Shown: positions 42,728 through 56,344 of the stretch, in pieces | Layout: each line of letters begins with the position of its first letter | Position numbering within the stretch: the stretch's first letter is position 1 | Notes under the pieces: generated by a model | Database searches by the model: none | Told to the model about the DNA's origin: nothing | Seen by the model: the letters and a program-made list of their open reading frames with translations, nothing else | Assembly: GCA_022925895.1 (NCBI GenBank) | Contig: JAKSYS010000011.1 | Span: forward strand, 62,001-126,000 | From: Fragilaria crotonensis | Taxonomy: Eukaryota > Bacillariophyta > Fragilariophyceae > Fragilariales > Fragilariaceae | Length of the DNA stretch: 64,000 nt | Direction: 5' to 3' | Position numbers and translations under genes: made by a program

Positions 42728-43919
42728 TGTTCGCGTCTACGAAAGTATTCTACGCATGATGGGCATGGAAACCGAAAAGTAACATTGTACTTTGAAACAA
42801 TACGAGGTCTGAGTCAAACGGTAACAAGAAGTTTTGCTCTTTTATCCAGACCATAAGTAGAACAGAAATCGCAGCTCGCGAATCTTTCGGCAACAAGCTT
42901 AATCCATTTTCAAGCCCATGAACGAAGCAAGATATAGTAGTACTGGAGTAGATGGCGTCGATGTTTGTGGAACATAGGGCACGATCCAAGAGGAGAAGAT
43001 AGATTCATGGAAGCAACAATCTGGGTCTTACCTGTTGGTGATGATTTTGGGAGAGTAAAAAACGAGCAGATTTGTTGCATCGACACATCAACTTCTTGGT
43101 CTTCAGGAAATCTTTCGAGAGACTGGTGACGCGAGGAAAGGCCCAAGTTGCAAATACGACGGGACTGACATCTGGCTGAAGTTGGATCTCAGGGGAATGC
43201 ATTCTTTTCCTGAATATTTACATATCAGTGACGTCGATAGAATCCTAAGGAACGAATGAAAACGCCTGTTCTACGTCGTCCTCAAGATCCAGATGGTCAG
43301 CTGGCAAGTTGTTCCATGCGCGTCACATATGACGCAAGTCCTGCTGGTAATAATGCTTGGCTGGAGGGTCCGGCAAATGACGGTTTCACAACTTAAGTGA
43401 ATACACGCAATACACCTGTACTTGTACCTGGTACCAGGTACCAGGTATCTGGTTCGTACTATCATACATACTCGGGAGTGCTTTTCCACACTTTCGTACT
43501 GTGATCTGTGATCTATTACTGGCACGTGATTACGGTACTTGTACTCGAACGGAGTAACATGCACAACAACATTCAAACAATGTGTGGGTGTGCTTTGTGC
43601 TGCCTGATGATCCCACGATTGCTATGCTATTGCAGACGTTCTGTGTCTCTTTATGTCGTCTGGACCGGAACGGACCAGGATGGCAGGACCTTCCAATCTT
43701 CCGGAAACGTTTCTCTGCCTTTCCTCCTGCTCGGCTTCAAGACAGTCTGATAAATCAGTTGCCCAGCTGCTCGAATTCCAAACTTTCCCTGGAACTTAGT
43801 TTTGTTCCTGAATTATGAGCAGTACTTGGGATCGTGAATGTGTGACTTTGCTTTTCTTGCAGCTAGTTCTATCTGCTTGTTTCTAGCTTGAAATCGATGT
43901 CGCTATCGCAGTCGCTCTG
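42728..43919. other. Intergenic, 1.2 kb
   Basis: Upstream of the HSF gene. Minus-strand 43202-43030 is an ATG-led frame ending at CAACAG|GTAAGA, a possible 5' exon of unknown gene. A GTAC/GGTACC cluster lies at 43410-43560. Nothing else recognised. Confidence 0.4.
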
Positions 43920-44800
43920 TTACATCATCGATACAATACTTGCAAGAAATTCTCTTAGGGAAGGAGACATCATTACGATCTTGTTGTGATAAAGGTCGCC
44001 GACATGCGAAACATGCCACGTCGCGTACTGGTCACTAGGACGCAAGCCATGTGTCACCGCGACTCGCTGATCAAGGACATGGCATTCTCCTTCGAACGTG
44101 ATCCTCTGGAACCGCGTCCAAATACGCGAGAATTGCACCCTCCAGGTGAAAAAGACTGGCTTTTTCGGGGGAACAACGTCTTTGCCAGGGCCGATGCTTT
44201 CTCGTATCGAATGCCTCCCCGTACTGTTACAAAACATAATGATCTTTTTGGACGACAATTGCGTGGGTGCGTGGGTAGCAAACCATGCGGGAAACTCTGT
44301 AAATGTTTCCGTATGAGGGTTGACAGCTCCCTACCGGTAGTTTACGTTCGTATTCGTTTCGCGCATCGACTACCAAGTACTCGGGGTCCTTTACCAAACA
44401 ATCCCAAGCTTCTCCTGGTTTGACAACACGTACTCCCCAACCGTGATGGTTGGATCAACGTGGACATTTCCAATCGATACAATTTGTGACTTGATTTTGA
44501 TCCAAAGTCGAGGGAAGACATTGCGATCGTCATGGGATACCCAAGTTCTTAGCCCTGAAAACATAGATTGTACATGATTCATCACTTGATCGATTTCTGA
44601 CGACGGGTAACAAATTGTACCATTGATACTGTATACACTGTATACCCTCCGTAGAAAGAATCAAAGTACCACGCACTTCGTGGGACAGGCAGAAGACTTC
44701 TAACTCTTCCTGCAATGGCTTCAGCATTGCCTTGTGCCTGATCGAGTTTGGGTTTCACAAACTTGTAGAGAGTCAGTATTCGATGAGGCAGTACATTGTA
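43920..44800 (-). pseudogene. TrhO/UPF0176 rhodanese-domain tRNA hydroxylase, frame-broken
   Basis: Reading the minus strand in three frames gives the family motifs in order: LTLYKFVKPK; VRGTLILSTEGI; WIKIKSQIVSIGNVHVDPTI; VGEYVLSNQEKLG; DPEYLVVDARNEYE (rhodanese start); MFCNSTG and then RGGIRYEKASA (the active-site loop, normally MYCTGGIRCEKA); and FEGECHVLDQRVAVTHGL. TrhO proteins hydroxylate uridine 34 of tRNA. About four or more frame changes separate the pieces, so no full protein can be read. The catalytic Cys of the loop appears retained in one frame. The plus-strand 145-codon frame over this region is its shadow. Confidence 0.72.
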
Positions 44801-45765
44801 CGACCCCCCGTCTGCAATGCCCTCTTGGAAAAGCAGTGGTGGCGTGGGCAGAGTAAAGGTGGTGGATTGAATGCAAATGCGAAGCACAACAGCGTGTGTG
44901 GCATGCTCCACACACATATATGCATATATGTCATAGTAGCCCAACACACGACGTACGACATACGGACGTACGCCATGCAATGATGTACTACCTGTAGTAA
45001 ATATGATATGCATCGCACAGGGCCGCCGCCGGACTGTCACTGCCCGTACCCGTACCCGGCCGCAGTGGTAAGGAAGTACAGTGCATTGTACAAACATAGT
45101 ACACAGTCCTGCACTGACAGTACGTTGTCAGCAACCACCGTACCCGTGCATGCACAGACGAGAGGAGCATTCGTAATTCGTATCGTACAAGTACTACGTA
45201 TTACATACTGTACTAGCAGGCTACCAGGTAGTGTACGTGTTTAACTACACAGCGTGCGTACAGTAAGTATTGTCAATTGTCAATTGTCATACATGGATGG
45301 AAACGTCCTTTCCCCTCCACCCCACACAAGATGGTCAGGGGTCAGGAGTACCGACGTTTGGCGCCTGCTCGGCTCTGGTTGAAATATACACTGGTCGTCA
45401 ACCTAACGATTTCCGTTGTGTTACCTGAAAACGTTCTTTACTTAAGGCACTCTAGCACCTAGCATGCTGTTGGGCGGAATCTTGGCATCGGGGCAGTCGT
45501 GGATACCTGGCATCTAGTTGTACGTTGCACGTGGTACAAGAGTACTCTCCACGACAAATTCCCTGTTTCACCTTTCACGAATGTACAGTATGTACTCGGA
45601 GTACTTGTACTGGAGTGCTACCTGTCTGACCCGTCTTATCGCATGAATCGCATCATCGCATCTGGTTTTAGTAGTCGTTTCTCCCCATTGTTATTCCCCG
45701 CATCTGTATCTTGTATCTTCTATCCCATCGTTAACTTGGGAACGAAGAGCATCTACATCAACAAC
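44801..45765. other. Intergenic; GTAC clusters
   Basis: No gene seen. GTAC-rich palindromic clusters lie at about 45030-45270 and 45525-45625, just upstream of the coiled-coil gene. Confidence 0.5.
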
Positions 45766-47337
45766 ATGAATAACAACATGAATAACACATCGGAGGGACT
45801 CTCAAATATGCTCGCCGGGAGCGTGAGTGACAGCGAAGAAGACACCGTCTTTTTCGACGATGTGGATGAGGATAATCCGAAGGATGAACTGAGCTCTCAG
45901 ACACAACCCATGATCTTCTTTGGAAGCCCTCACCAGGTTCCGGATGAAGAAGCGCCTTCTTCATCATTTGAAACCCGAAGCCCTATCAATGGCACAACGA
46001 ATGGTTCCTCAAAATCGCCGCAGCAGTTGAACGCGATTGCAGGGCAATCATTACAATCACCCGGCATTGCACAGCAAGCATCTCAGCAATACTCTGACAC
46101 CCCAAAGGGGTTCTACACTAGTCATTGAACACACCATGGCTTCGTCCACCCCAAATGGCGCTGCATTTTTGCTGGGCATGTCGAAGCCGGTTTTTGCCTT
46201 TGTCGCATTGGCTCTACTCCTAACGACAGCTTCAGCAATTGTCTTTTCACTCAGTTCCTCAGAATTCCTGGACTTGATAATCAGATTGCTGCTCTCACAG
46301 CCCAAGTAGATCGTCTGGAATCGCAGTTGGTGGAACTTCAGAACGAAATTGATCGACTATCGACAGAGGTTGATCGCCTTGGATCTGAAGTTGATGCCTA
46401 AGTCTAGAGAACGATCGCCTTGCGTCAGAAAACGATCGTCTGCAGGTAGAAAATGCTGCCTTTGATGAGCTCTATCAGAAGTTCAATGGAACAAACGCTG
46501 ATTTTGTTGACCTCTTGCAGAGTCTCTCAAACACCTCCGATAACCTTTTGTTGCAAGTGACTCAACTCACACTCGAGACAGCAAGTCTCAAGAATTCTAC
46601 AGCATCCCTTGAGATGCAGGTTGGCGATTTACAGGATCAAGCCGAAACACTGAATACGACTAACTCAGAGTTGAATGCAACGAACCAAATCCTTGAAACT
46701 CAGAATGTTAAGCTGAATTCCGATATCATCCTTTTGAACGGGACGAACAACGCGCTCATGACTCAAAACAAAAATTTGACTGCATCCGTGACGACATTGG
46801 ACCAACAGAATACCGACCTTAAAGAGCAAGTTGACCGCCTTGAATCTGTTGTCGGTTTTCTGAATGAAACTACAACTAATGGTACCTTCGAGGAGCTGAT
46901 ACAAACCCTTGGCAGCCTCATTGAAACAAATCGGAATCTTGTTCTGACAAACCTTAAGACCCAATACCTGTCCCGAGTCGATAACTGGCTTTGCGACTTC
47001 TTGACCGACTTTGCGGGAAAGGCTTTCATCAAAAGTCCAAACATTGGCATTGGTGCATCCGATTATCCCTCGGTGATTTCGAATGTCGATTTGGGAGCCA
47101 TGGTTCCACTTTGTCTCGACACGGATAACTTTGAAGGTTTCGTCAGCTTGACATTTCCAAGTTCGCTGAATGGAATGTCATCTCCTATAATGTCACTACA
47201 AATCAGCTGAGAAGCGCTGTGGCACAGTATACATCACAGGCGCTGAACTACTACTTCCTGACCAAGGTGAGGTCGGAATAAGTCCGCAAAACTGGACGCA
47301 GGCCGGCTATGCTTGCGAGGGCTTTCCTCCAGTTTGA
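45766..47337 (+). pseudogene. Single-pass membrane coiled-coil protein, several frame changes
   Basis: An acidic, Ser/Gln-rich N-terminal region (MNNNMNNTSEG; SVSDSEEDTVFFDDVDEDNP) is followed by a membrane span (SKPVFAFVALALLLTTASA), a long coiled coil (ALTAQVDRLESQLVELQNEI; LNTTNSELNATNQILETQN) and a C-terminal domain with YLSRVDNWLCDFLTDFAGKA and NWTQAGYACEGFPPV. This layout recurs in diatom proteins I have seen, but I cannot name the family. The pieces lie in different frames, with changes near 46125, 46265, 46400 and 47160. All regions remain recognisable, so decay is recent or the indels are errors. Confidence 0.6.
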
Positions 47338-47801
47338 AGTTCGCAATCGACTTCAACTGAAGATCGGCATGTTGACAAAGATAAGACTTGAGGGTACTTT
47401 GAACATTTGGAAACAGGTACCAGGTGCGTGTACCGTCAGTTTAGCGATAGAGAGTAGAGTTCGGCCTTGGTTGTCTACCAATACACTACCTTGTCAAACG
47501 ACACCAACTAGAGCATGCTGGCACTATGTGAGAAGACTACAGTAACTGTCTGAAGCCCAATCGCGTAGCTCACCGACTTCTTATGTGTTTAATGCATACT
47601 ACCTTAATCCAAAGACCTGGCACAGCGTTGCATGCGTATTGGTATTTTACATCATATGCAGGGGAAGATAATGGCGCTCAATTAGATTGCAGGTGCCTTG
47701 CAGCACCCACCTCTTTGTGATGATCCGAAACACATCCTTCAACGAGAATCCATCGTTCGGGTAATCAAGATTGGGCATAAATTATAAAAGAGCTCATCAC
47801 A
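47338..47801. other. Intergenic between convergent genes
   Basis: About 460 bp with no recognised gene or repeat. Confidence 0.4.
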
Positions 47802-49132
47802 CTATATCATCTCAACATCTTCATGAGTTGGAATGCGCAGCTGCCGTCTTGTATGGCGACGGCTTTTACAATACCTCGAGTTCATGAGGAACATGGTCGA
47901 GATGATTCCTACCAAGCATCCCATTATACCGGATGCAAAAGCTAGGTACGGCGACTGGTCCGAGTCATGAGCGCATTGTTCATCAGCAAGCGTGGACGGA
48001 CTAGACGTCGGCATTGCGTCCTCACACCCCTTGGCCAAAAACACCGCCGAGCGCGCTACATCTTCCGTGAAGAAGCCATCCACGCCAACTTGGCACACAA
48101 GGTATTCCATCTCTTGCTCAAGATTGTCAAAGGCTGGTAGGACAAACGACAGTTCGGGCCGTTCAGTCCATACATGCACGGCAAGTTCATGCTCCCGAGA
48201 TAGTTCCATAAAGGTTTTCGCAGATTCTTCCTGGGCAAAACAGGCCTTATCAGGCCCTACACCATGAACAAAGTGTGCCCACCCCGACAAGGTACCACCA
48301 ATTGTCCTCCAGACAATCTTCCTCGGTGGCCAGTATTATCATTGGAGGATATGCCATATCTTCTAGAAGTCCACTCATTAGAGAGATACTTGAGAGTCTC
48401 GCCGTCAAAGCATTGGATTACCAATGGCGGAACTAAATACTCGTCAAATTTCAACGAGGCACATTCGGTATCGTTAAACATGGATTGAGTGTGAGAGGAA
48501 GATTCAAGCTCAGTCAGCAGTAAATCAGCAATATTCAGATTCGCCTCCGTCTCGAACCACTTGGGGTCTTTCAACTCTACATACAGGCCAGCACGCTTCT
48601 TGGTCGTCGTCAATTGTGGAAGAATCTCAGCATTCCACGTATCAACAAGGTTAAGAATTTCTTGCAAGGTCGGAATTGTATAAAGCCCATCAAATGTGGT
48701 GGACCGGGCGTCGGGGACTCGTTGCTTCACAGTTAACTTCCGGATCTCTTCGAGTTCAAAATTGAAAACCCAGTAACCAGTACGATTTCCCGTAGTTGAA
48801 AACGTCTGTCGATCTGGAAAGGCAGTCGCCACATCAGAAGTTACGTTCAGATCGACACTGTGATAGGCAATAAGTTTTCCGTCCTTTGTTGCAACAAGAT
48901 CAGGCTCAATGTAATCGGCTCCAAGTTCTAGAGCGAGACGGTATGCCGCCAACGTGTGTTCTGGAAGGTGGAACGAAGCACCGCGATGGGCAATCAAGAT
49001 CTTGTCAGACCGAGAAGTAACAGTCGACGGAACCGTCAGTCCACACTGCTTGTTGCCCAGTCGCTCTGCTGATGCGATGCCAATGATACTGGTAGATATA
49101 ATCGACGCTGCGATTGCTTTCAGAAACGTCAT
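47802..49132 (-). pseudogene. Secreted/membrane-anchored glycerophosphodiester phosphodiesterase (GDPD) with frame changes
   Basis: From an ATG at 49132 the protein starts with a signal peptide (MTFLKAIAASIISTSIIGIA). The GDPD catalytic motifs follow: ILIAHRGASFHLPEHTLAAY (HRG and E), ADYIEPDL (ExD) and IAYHSVDL (second His). Later parts include AGLYVELKDPKW and, in a different frame, VHVWTERPELS and GVDGFFTEDVA, which close the TIM barrel. A C-terminal membrane span (YLAFASGIMGCLVGIISTMF) and basic tail follow. The enzyme would release glycerol-3-phosphate from glycerophosphodiesters outside the cytosol, often under phosphate stress. Two frame changes lie at about 48290-48380 and are not obviously an intron. 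All catalytic residues are present. Confidence 0.75.
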
Positions 49133-52100
49133 GCTTAGGACTTGGGACAACGTCGCTGGTCGCTGGTTGCTGGTTGCTGGTATGCGAATTAATGACGAGA
49201 GGCCGTGTTGCTCTGCAACTTGTGAAGTTGTTGTACTAATCATATCATACATGTGTACCGGTTTCCGGTACTTGTATGCATAGTACCCGTACCACGTGTA
49301 TGTCATACTTCTATGCATAGTACCCGTACTAGTACCACGTGTATGTCATACTTCCGTAAGACATCCATTACAAGTATCGCCCTATGTCATACTGTCATAC
49401 ATAATTTAATGCTATCCCTATCCCTGTCATGGTACGAAATGGCCTGAGGTTTCTCCTTCAAGGTTGAGATTCAGGCCTGGTGGAATTCTTGACAGCCGCC
49501 TCTTTATCATATTATCACAGAAAACATTACACAGATACTCAACCGGAACTCCCTTCATCCTGAACTAGTAGCTCAACCTGCAACCTGCAAGCAACCCTGC
49601 TTCAAAGAACTCAACAGGAGCCAGAAAAATATTCATGGCAACAATGAACACAAGCCAAAAGTGGAGGATTCCATCATATGATTCTGTCGCTTGGAGTACC
49701 AAATGATTGGAGCTCCAATGATATAAAGGATCACGCCAGTATACACCAACTAATGCATCTACTGGCAACCAGCATGATCAGTGTCAACAAAAAAGTCATC
49801 ATCACTGGCTTGTTCCCTTGCGGTTCAGGCATGTTCTCTGATATTGCTGCTTCCTTTGCTGGCAGCATCACAGTAATACTTGGCACTTTGACCAATTCTG
49901 CAGCCATGGCAAACTGTCCCAGGTCATAGCTTGGCTCTGTATCATCAAACATCATCATCAACTGATCAAACTACTTCAAATACACAAACACATGGAACAA
50001 CTGCTTGGAAGGAAATGGAACAGGACACGAAACTGCTTCCTGCTGGTGTTCTTTCCTGAGGCATTAGCACCTCAAAACTGAGAACAGCATGCGCCATGAA
50101 CATGCATGTTTTCCGTGATACATGCCTGGACATGCCTTGAACTGTCTACCAACAGCGAACCATTGCATGACCGATGACGCATGCGGCCTGTTAAGGTAAT
50201 GTGATTCTTGTGTAGAATCCATCACCAGATTGACTAGTACCATTATCGACCAATGGGGTTGAAGGGACGCCTCCATTCCCCCTCAAGTCATCAGAGGGAG
50301 CCGCTTCAGCAAAATCTGCAATATTTAAATATTGTATAGGAACTTCAATCAGCCACTGATATATTCATACTCTCACATGACCACATGAAGCAGAAAAGAA
50401 CTAATATTGTTTCACATCAAAATTGGTCCCAATTCTGAACCAAAATCACAGTCGCCACATAGCTATTGGTGTTGGTTTGGCGGTTCCTTGTCACGAGCGC
50501 AAACTCCACCACACCAAAAGTGCAAGCACAACCGCCTCTCCTGATGTATGACAGCTAGTGGCCATCACAGCGTTGCTAGTACTGGTGTCGGTTTGGCGGT
50601 TCCTTGTCATGAGCGCAAACTCCACTGCACCAAAATCGCAACAAGTGCAACCACCACTTTTGATGTATGACAGGAGGTAGTGGCTATTGCAGCGTTGCTA
50701 CTGGTTAAGGATGATTGTCAGCTTGACCTTGGGAACAACAGTGACACAATTACAACAGTGAGCAAGAACAACACCGACGCAACAACAGTCAAGGAACAAT
50801 AAGCATCAAAAGCAGCAACAGTAATGAATTGTGGCAAAAATGTGAATTTAAGCCTAGCAGCAGATACTACTACTAGTGTGAGCGGTTCGATATTTTCAAA
50901 CTACTAGTAATATGTGGCAACCGGGCCGGCATCAATTTTGGCAAACGTTCAAAGCAAACACACATGTATGTGTGCAGACTCCGTTTGAAAAATTGCATTG
51001 CCGATTTTTCAGGATTCCTATGATGTCACGGTTACGAAGTTAGAGTGCCAGTTAATCGGATCTGGTGGTACCGTAGTCGAATCTGCTTATGGCTGTATAT
51101 CATAGTAGGCATTGTACCAGGTACAAGTACTCGTACAAGTCCTTGTACCTGTGCTGCTGTGCTTGTACTCGGAGCATCTCGGATGGATTTCTTCACAGCG
51201 CGAGAATTAAAAAAGAAGGTGCGCTTTGTACATGTACTATTCAGTGATGAATAGAATTAATCAATAAGAATATAAAAGCATGTGTATCGATGTGATGTAT
51301 AGAATCAATCAATACTAGGAACATAAAAAATGTGTGTCGATGTAGGCCGAAATGAGAAGCCTTGGTGTCATCTGAAGGCAATCCTTTGATGGAGGACACA
51401 AATGAAATACAAAAAGGAATAGTTTCTCAATAGTGCACATGAAGGAATAAGATAAGCTTACTTCTTGTACCTTACAATCAAGGATACTCTGCTTTCTGTA
51501 TCTGTGCTTGAGACTTCCTGCAGTGGAAAGACATCACATTGATGAGGAGTCACAGGTTGTCCAACTTTCCTCTAAACTTTTGGCTTCTCCACTTGAAACT
51601 GGCTTGAGCTGGTCTACTTGCTTTTCCTCTCAAACAGAGGGCTGGGCATTCATCAGAATAACAGCAACGGCACTGCCATGGCATTGATCAATTATGCTCC
51701 TTGCACAGGATCAGGGGGAAAGAAATACAAGTGGACATCAATTAAGTAACAAGATTTGAGCAGGTTTAGGAGAAAATTGATTTGGGAGCATCATGCTCAC
51801 AAAATTCATCCAGGAAGTTTGCTTGAGTCAGGGAAATTAATGACGTTTTTGAAGGTCAGATTTGTGCAGCCAAATTGTATTTCATAATTGTCTACTTTGA
51901 CTAACAGTCTTTGACTGAATTTGCACCTGAGTCTGTAGAGGAGGAATAACAAGCCTTTAGTAGGACTCTTCCTTAGTTTGAGCGCAGCAGAATTTATGAG
52001 CTCATCCAAACAAAATGTGCATAGAACAATTTCCCTTGTCTGTCATGGGAAAAATGGGACGATTTTAGGTCTCTTATCTGAAATTTTCTCTGGCATTCCT

Positions 52101-54805
52101 TGTCGGCGTGGATTTGCCTCACCAATTTCTTTAAGTTACACATGTCATCTGGTGGGTTCTATGGACATCATGAGAACAACACTTAAAGAAATAGCAAGGG
52201 TTTATAGTAGGTCAGAGACCTTTTCTAGTTTTCTCGCAATGCAGGCATACATTTGAAGAACGCGTTAATGCACAGACAAAAGAGCAGCAAAACACAATGG
52301 AGGATGTGCTGTTGAACTGTGGTATTCTTGGTGATGCAAAGAGCTTAGACAACTTGGTGGTGTACTACACTGCTTGCTGGTATGGAACCCATTCCTACAT
52401 CTTGATATTTTTGAATGACCAATGCATGATGTCTCAGTTTGGGAACTCATAATGACCTTGGTGGTCCTCATGTGCCTGGCTTTCTGCCGCCAGGTGCTGG
52501 CTAGGCGTGACAGTTGAGTTCAGGATCCAATCCTCTTCGACAATTTAGGGGTTAGGGGTTGAATTTGGATAAATCTCCATGTTATGGGAAACGCCATTGT
52601 CTATTGTTCAACCAGGATAAAAAATGAAGGAATTTCCTTCCACTTTCCCTGAAGCTTAATTGGACTACTAGGGTTCAGTTATTGAAGGGATTTCCTTAAC
52701 GAGGAACACTTAAATAACACATGAGAAACACCTTTCTCCAAATACCAGGCCGTCGTTGCGATTCCCTCAGAATTCCGTCGAAAAAGCTTATGCACCGTCA
52801 GACTTTCAACTACGCAATTTACGGTACTGTATGTACGTGGGGTGCAACGTGGAACTACTCGGAGTTCAAGTCCCTCTGCTAATGGGTAAGGTACAGACTT
52901 GACTTTTCCAACGATACTTCGAGACATTTTGCTTGGTCCGATTCGACCATTTTTCTTCGGCACTTACATAGTACTTACATAGACGCTATCTGCTCGTCAC
53001 TCCCCTTCGCCAGTGCCGGAGCACACAATGTGGTACTCAACAATTATGGTCCATTCTGTAAGTGTGCGCGTTCCAACCTTTTAGGTACGTCGTCGATCTT
53101 GGAGCCAGTTGCTGGTTGCTGTGGGATGAAGAGGCGCGATGAAAAAGAACGACGTGCTACAGGCTACAGTATTCTGTAGGAACCCTGGTGTATCACCAAT
53201 TTCTGGAGGGCACTTACTCTGTTCGAAACACCAGAGCTACTAGCTCTAGTCTACTCTGCGCATAAATGTTTCACTCTACAGCGGTAGTGCCCGAGATGAT
53301 GGAAAAATACTTGTTAACCAGGAACTACAAATAGGAACTCGCATACGACTAGCGTAGAACTCCCTCACTATTTTCTTTTTTCTGAGTCTTCACACGATTA
53401 AAAACACGAGCCATAGGAGATAGGAGGCAATCATCGTGTTTTGGCTAACGTACTAGGTGCCGGGAGTTTAACTAATAGGGCATCCTACCATCCAGCATGT
53501 TAGGAAGCGACCATTGCTTTCTCTTGAGAGCTACGTTCATATTCATCGGAGAAGCTTTCCGACTTGCTCGTACACGAGCATTCGCAGGCAATCCTTGGTA
53601 TCGGGCATCGCGCCATGGAACTCAGCGCGTTCTGCTATGTACGAGAATGACGATATTCGTCGGAGACGCTAACTATTGGCTCCAAACCGTCTATACGATC
53701 GCTGCCACGTAGTACTACTCCCTAAGGGAATAGTCATGATATGATCAAGATTAAACTACGAACAATACGAGGCGACAACCTCGGGTATCTGACAAAATGT
53801 TAGGTTGCGTCTTCACTCTCCACTCTCCACTCGCCACTCGCCACGTTCAGAAACGACCAATGCACTCTGTGTGCAGATAAATGTTAAAATTCGCAAACCG
53901 GCCTCTTAAATGAAACAAGTCAATATATCTCATTTTCATGGTCGTTGACTCCTGGTTATTCCGGACGAACATGACAATTTGGGTTCAAGAATCTTGACTT
54001 TGAAGGTGACTAAAGACTACAGTATAGCGAACATAAAATTATTATACGGGATACCTTTCCGATGATCTGCAAGGACTCCCCGTAATAGTGTGGACCAATT
54101 GGTGTACACTTCGTATGGAAAGTGATGACCCTAAGTCCGAATGTCCCACGTACGTCAAGTTCTACTAGACGTCTGAAATCTCTAAATCGAAGTTTCAAGG
54201 AAAAGCATATATTTAGTTGCGAGCCTTCTGCTTTCGTGACAGCAGAAATTTGGGTCAGTTGAATACATGAAGCATCAAGTGTCGTTTGGCTCGTAGAAAA
54301 CCACAGCAACTGCAATTATTTATACAGATTCGTGAGTGGTTCTGTTCTGGAGCATCGCATTCCATTCCCATTTGGGGCATATGAACGCGCTAAACATTCA
54401 GGATTCTACCAATGCCAGCGATGACGTGCTCGTCCCATTTGCTAAGTTCCTACAATACGACATGGCATCTGGCAAGACTCTCGACAAAAAATGCAATCCC
54501 GACAGGCGTAATGTGTCTTAAACATATATGGATACCCGATGCGGTGCGGAAGTCAGAGGATATAGTTTGAAATAAGAGATAAACCTGACCGATGCAAAAC
54601 GTTGTTGTATCAATCTTTTGTTGATGATTTTCAGTTACCACAGCAGCGTGCGAGGTAAGCAACAATTTGGTTCGATGTTGAGTTGTCGCTCATTGGTGAA
54701 TGACGTAGTGGTGTTTCCCAAGTATACGATATGACATTAAATGCCATGTTCTGTGACGTGCTGTACAACTCATTTCAACTTCTCACAATCACACACATAT
54801 CAGGT
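49133..54805. other. Gene-poor 5.7-kb region
   Basis: No convincing gene. It holds GTAC clusters at about 49245-49400 and 51055-51240, a 115-bp tandem duplication at 50469-50703, a short tandem repeat around TGTGTATCGATGT / TGTGTGTCGATG at 51240-51345, and AT-rich sequence at 51350-52300. Short frames such as 49731-49961 (minus) and 51978-52256 (plus) have no recognisable motif; some may be transposon remnants. Confidence 0.45.
50469..50703 (+). repeat. 115-bp tandem duplication
   Basis: The unit from GGTGTTGGTTTGGCGGTTCC to GCAGCGTTGCTA-type sequence occurs twice in direct orientation (from 50469 and 50583). The copies differ at many positions and by small indels, so it is not recent. Non-coding. 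Confidence 0.85.
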
Positions 54806-56344
54806 ATGAATCCCGACGAGAGCGATGACGAAAGAAATGATTATTGGATAGAACCAGATGCTATCAATGAACGCATTTTCATCACCAACAAAGGAGCACT
54901 ACCTGATCTTGTCAAGATGCGCACACCTGCGTCCGCAGTTGCGGTGGCCAAGAAGTTATCTGCAGCAGCAAAGGGACCAGCGCCAGTCAAAAAGTATAAA
55001 AAGGCTCCAGATGCACCTCGTCGATTTAAGAGCGCATTCATCTTCTTCTCCATCGAGAAGCATCGGGAGATTCGGGAGTCGCTCGCCAGTGGTGGAGAGG
55101 TTGAGAAGGTAAGATTTGCGCTACTTCAAGTTGCGATGTCGGCCACGCCTTACAGGTACTAACATGATATGTTCACTCAATGTGCAGACCACTAATGTTG
55201 CCAAGATGGTTTCGGCATATTGGAAGTCAATGAGTGCAATGGAACGGGAAGTCTGGGAAGAGAAGGCTCGCAAGGATCGAGCGCGGTACGAGGCTGAAGT
55301 TCTGACGTACAAGGGTCCGTGGAAAGTGCTTGCCAAACGTGAAAAGAAACCACACGATGCCCCTAAGCGCCCCATGTCAGCATTTTTATCATTCTCGAAC
55401 AAACGGCGCTCGGATGCTATGAAGAACAATCCGGGCCTAAGTCAAGCAGAGATTTCAGCCCTTCTGTCGAAAATGTGGAATGATGCACCTGCTGAAATTC
55501 GTGATGAGCACATCAAAAAGGAACAAGAGGCACGCCTTGTGTACAAGGAGGCTATTGCCATATGGAGAGAAAAAGACAGTCAAATGAAGTCGAAGGAAAG
55601 ATCCGACCGTGAAGCTAAGGCTCAGGAAACGGTGGACTCTATTGCCAATACCACGCTTATGGCTTCAGCATCTCGACCAGAGCAAGTTAATCTTCTTGAA
55701 TCAGATTCGATGATAAGCGTTGAACCATCACCTTTGGACAGCCGTCTGTTCTCTTCTGTTTCAGGTGCTCCGCAAGAAAGCTCTGTTAACTTGCTTTCTC
55801 AAAGGCGTACAGTTGGGCAAGACACCAAGAGGAGACTTTGGAGCAAGTCTCCAGCCTTCTCCCAATAGCGCAGCACCAGTACCATCAGCAGCAGACCGAC
55901 TTAACACTTGCGAGCATGATCCCCAACATGTGGGCTCAGCAACAACAATCATCGGCGCTTTGGAGCAGGAATGCAGCGTTTCAACAACCACAGATGGGGT
56001 TACTACAACGTCAGATGGCACTTCAACAGCAACGAAGTGGAATGCAGTCACAGACGGATCTCTTGCTAGATGCTAGTTCCAGTACTAGCCTCCAGCATCA
56101 ACTGATCCAATTGGAGAGAGGTGTTGGAGGCGTGCATCATCAAATGGAACTTCAGCAATATCAACGTGAATTTCAGGCACTCCCCGATCCTCCATTGGAC
56201 CATTTTTCCGTGCTTAGTCACCAACATCAACCAGGAGCAGCTGTCGGAGACGTGCACATAGGCGCTAATTTCTCCAACTCCCATGTGTATACGGATGGCG
56301 ACGGCCGAGTCCTCGATTGGGGTGACTTTCCTCTTGGTGAATGA
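54806..56344 (+). CDS. Two-HMG-box DNA-binding protein with Gln-rich tail
   Basis: Exon 1 (54806-55108) and exon 2 (from 55188) join in phase over a 79-bp GTAAGA...TGCAG intron. HMG box 1 (residues about 69-143) has PRRFKSAFIFFSIEKHREIR, AYWKSMSAMEREVWEEKA; box 2 (about 155-230) has PKRPMSAFLSFSNKRRSD, LSKMWNDAPAEIRDEHIKK. Both keep the Pro, aromatic and Trp positions of sequence-non-specific HMGB boxes. A Ser-rich linker leads to a Gln/His-rich tail (HQYHQQQTDL) that is in another frame; a short intron (about 55765-55830, GTGCTC...CCAAG) or one indel must join them. Likely a nuclear chromatin-architecture or transcription protein. Confidence 0.85.

Noticed and set aside
43986-44423. Plus-strand 145-codon protein
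   Set aside because: It overlaps minus-strand TrhO motifs and has no recognisable domain itself.
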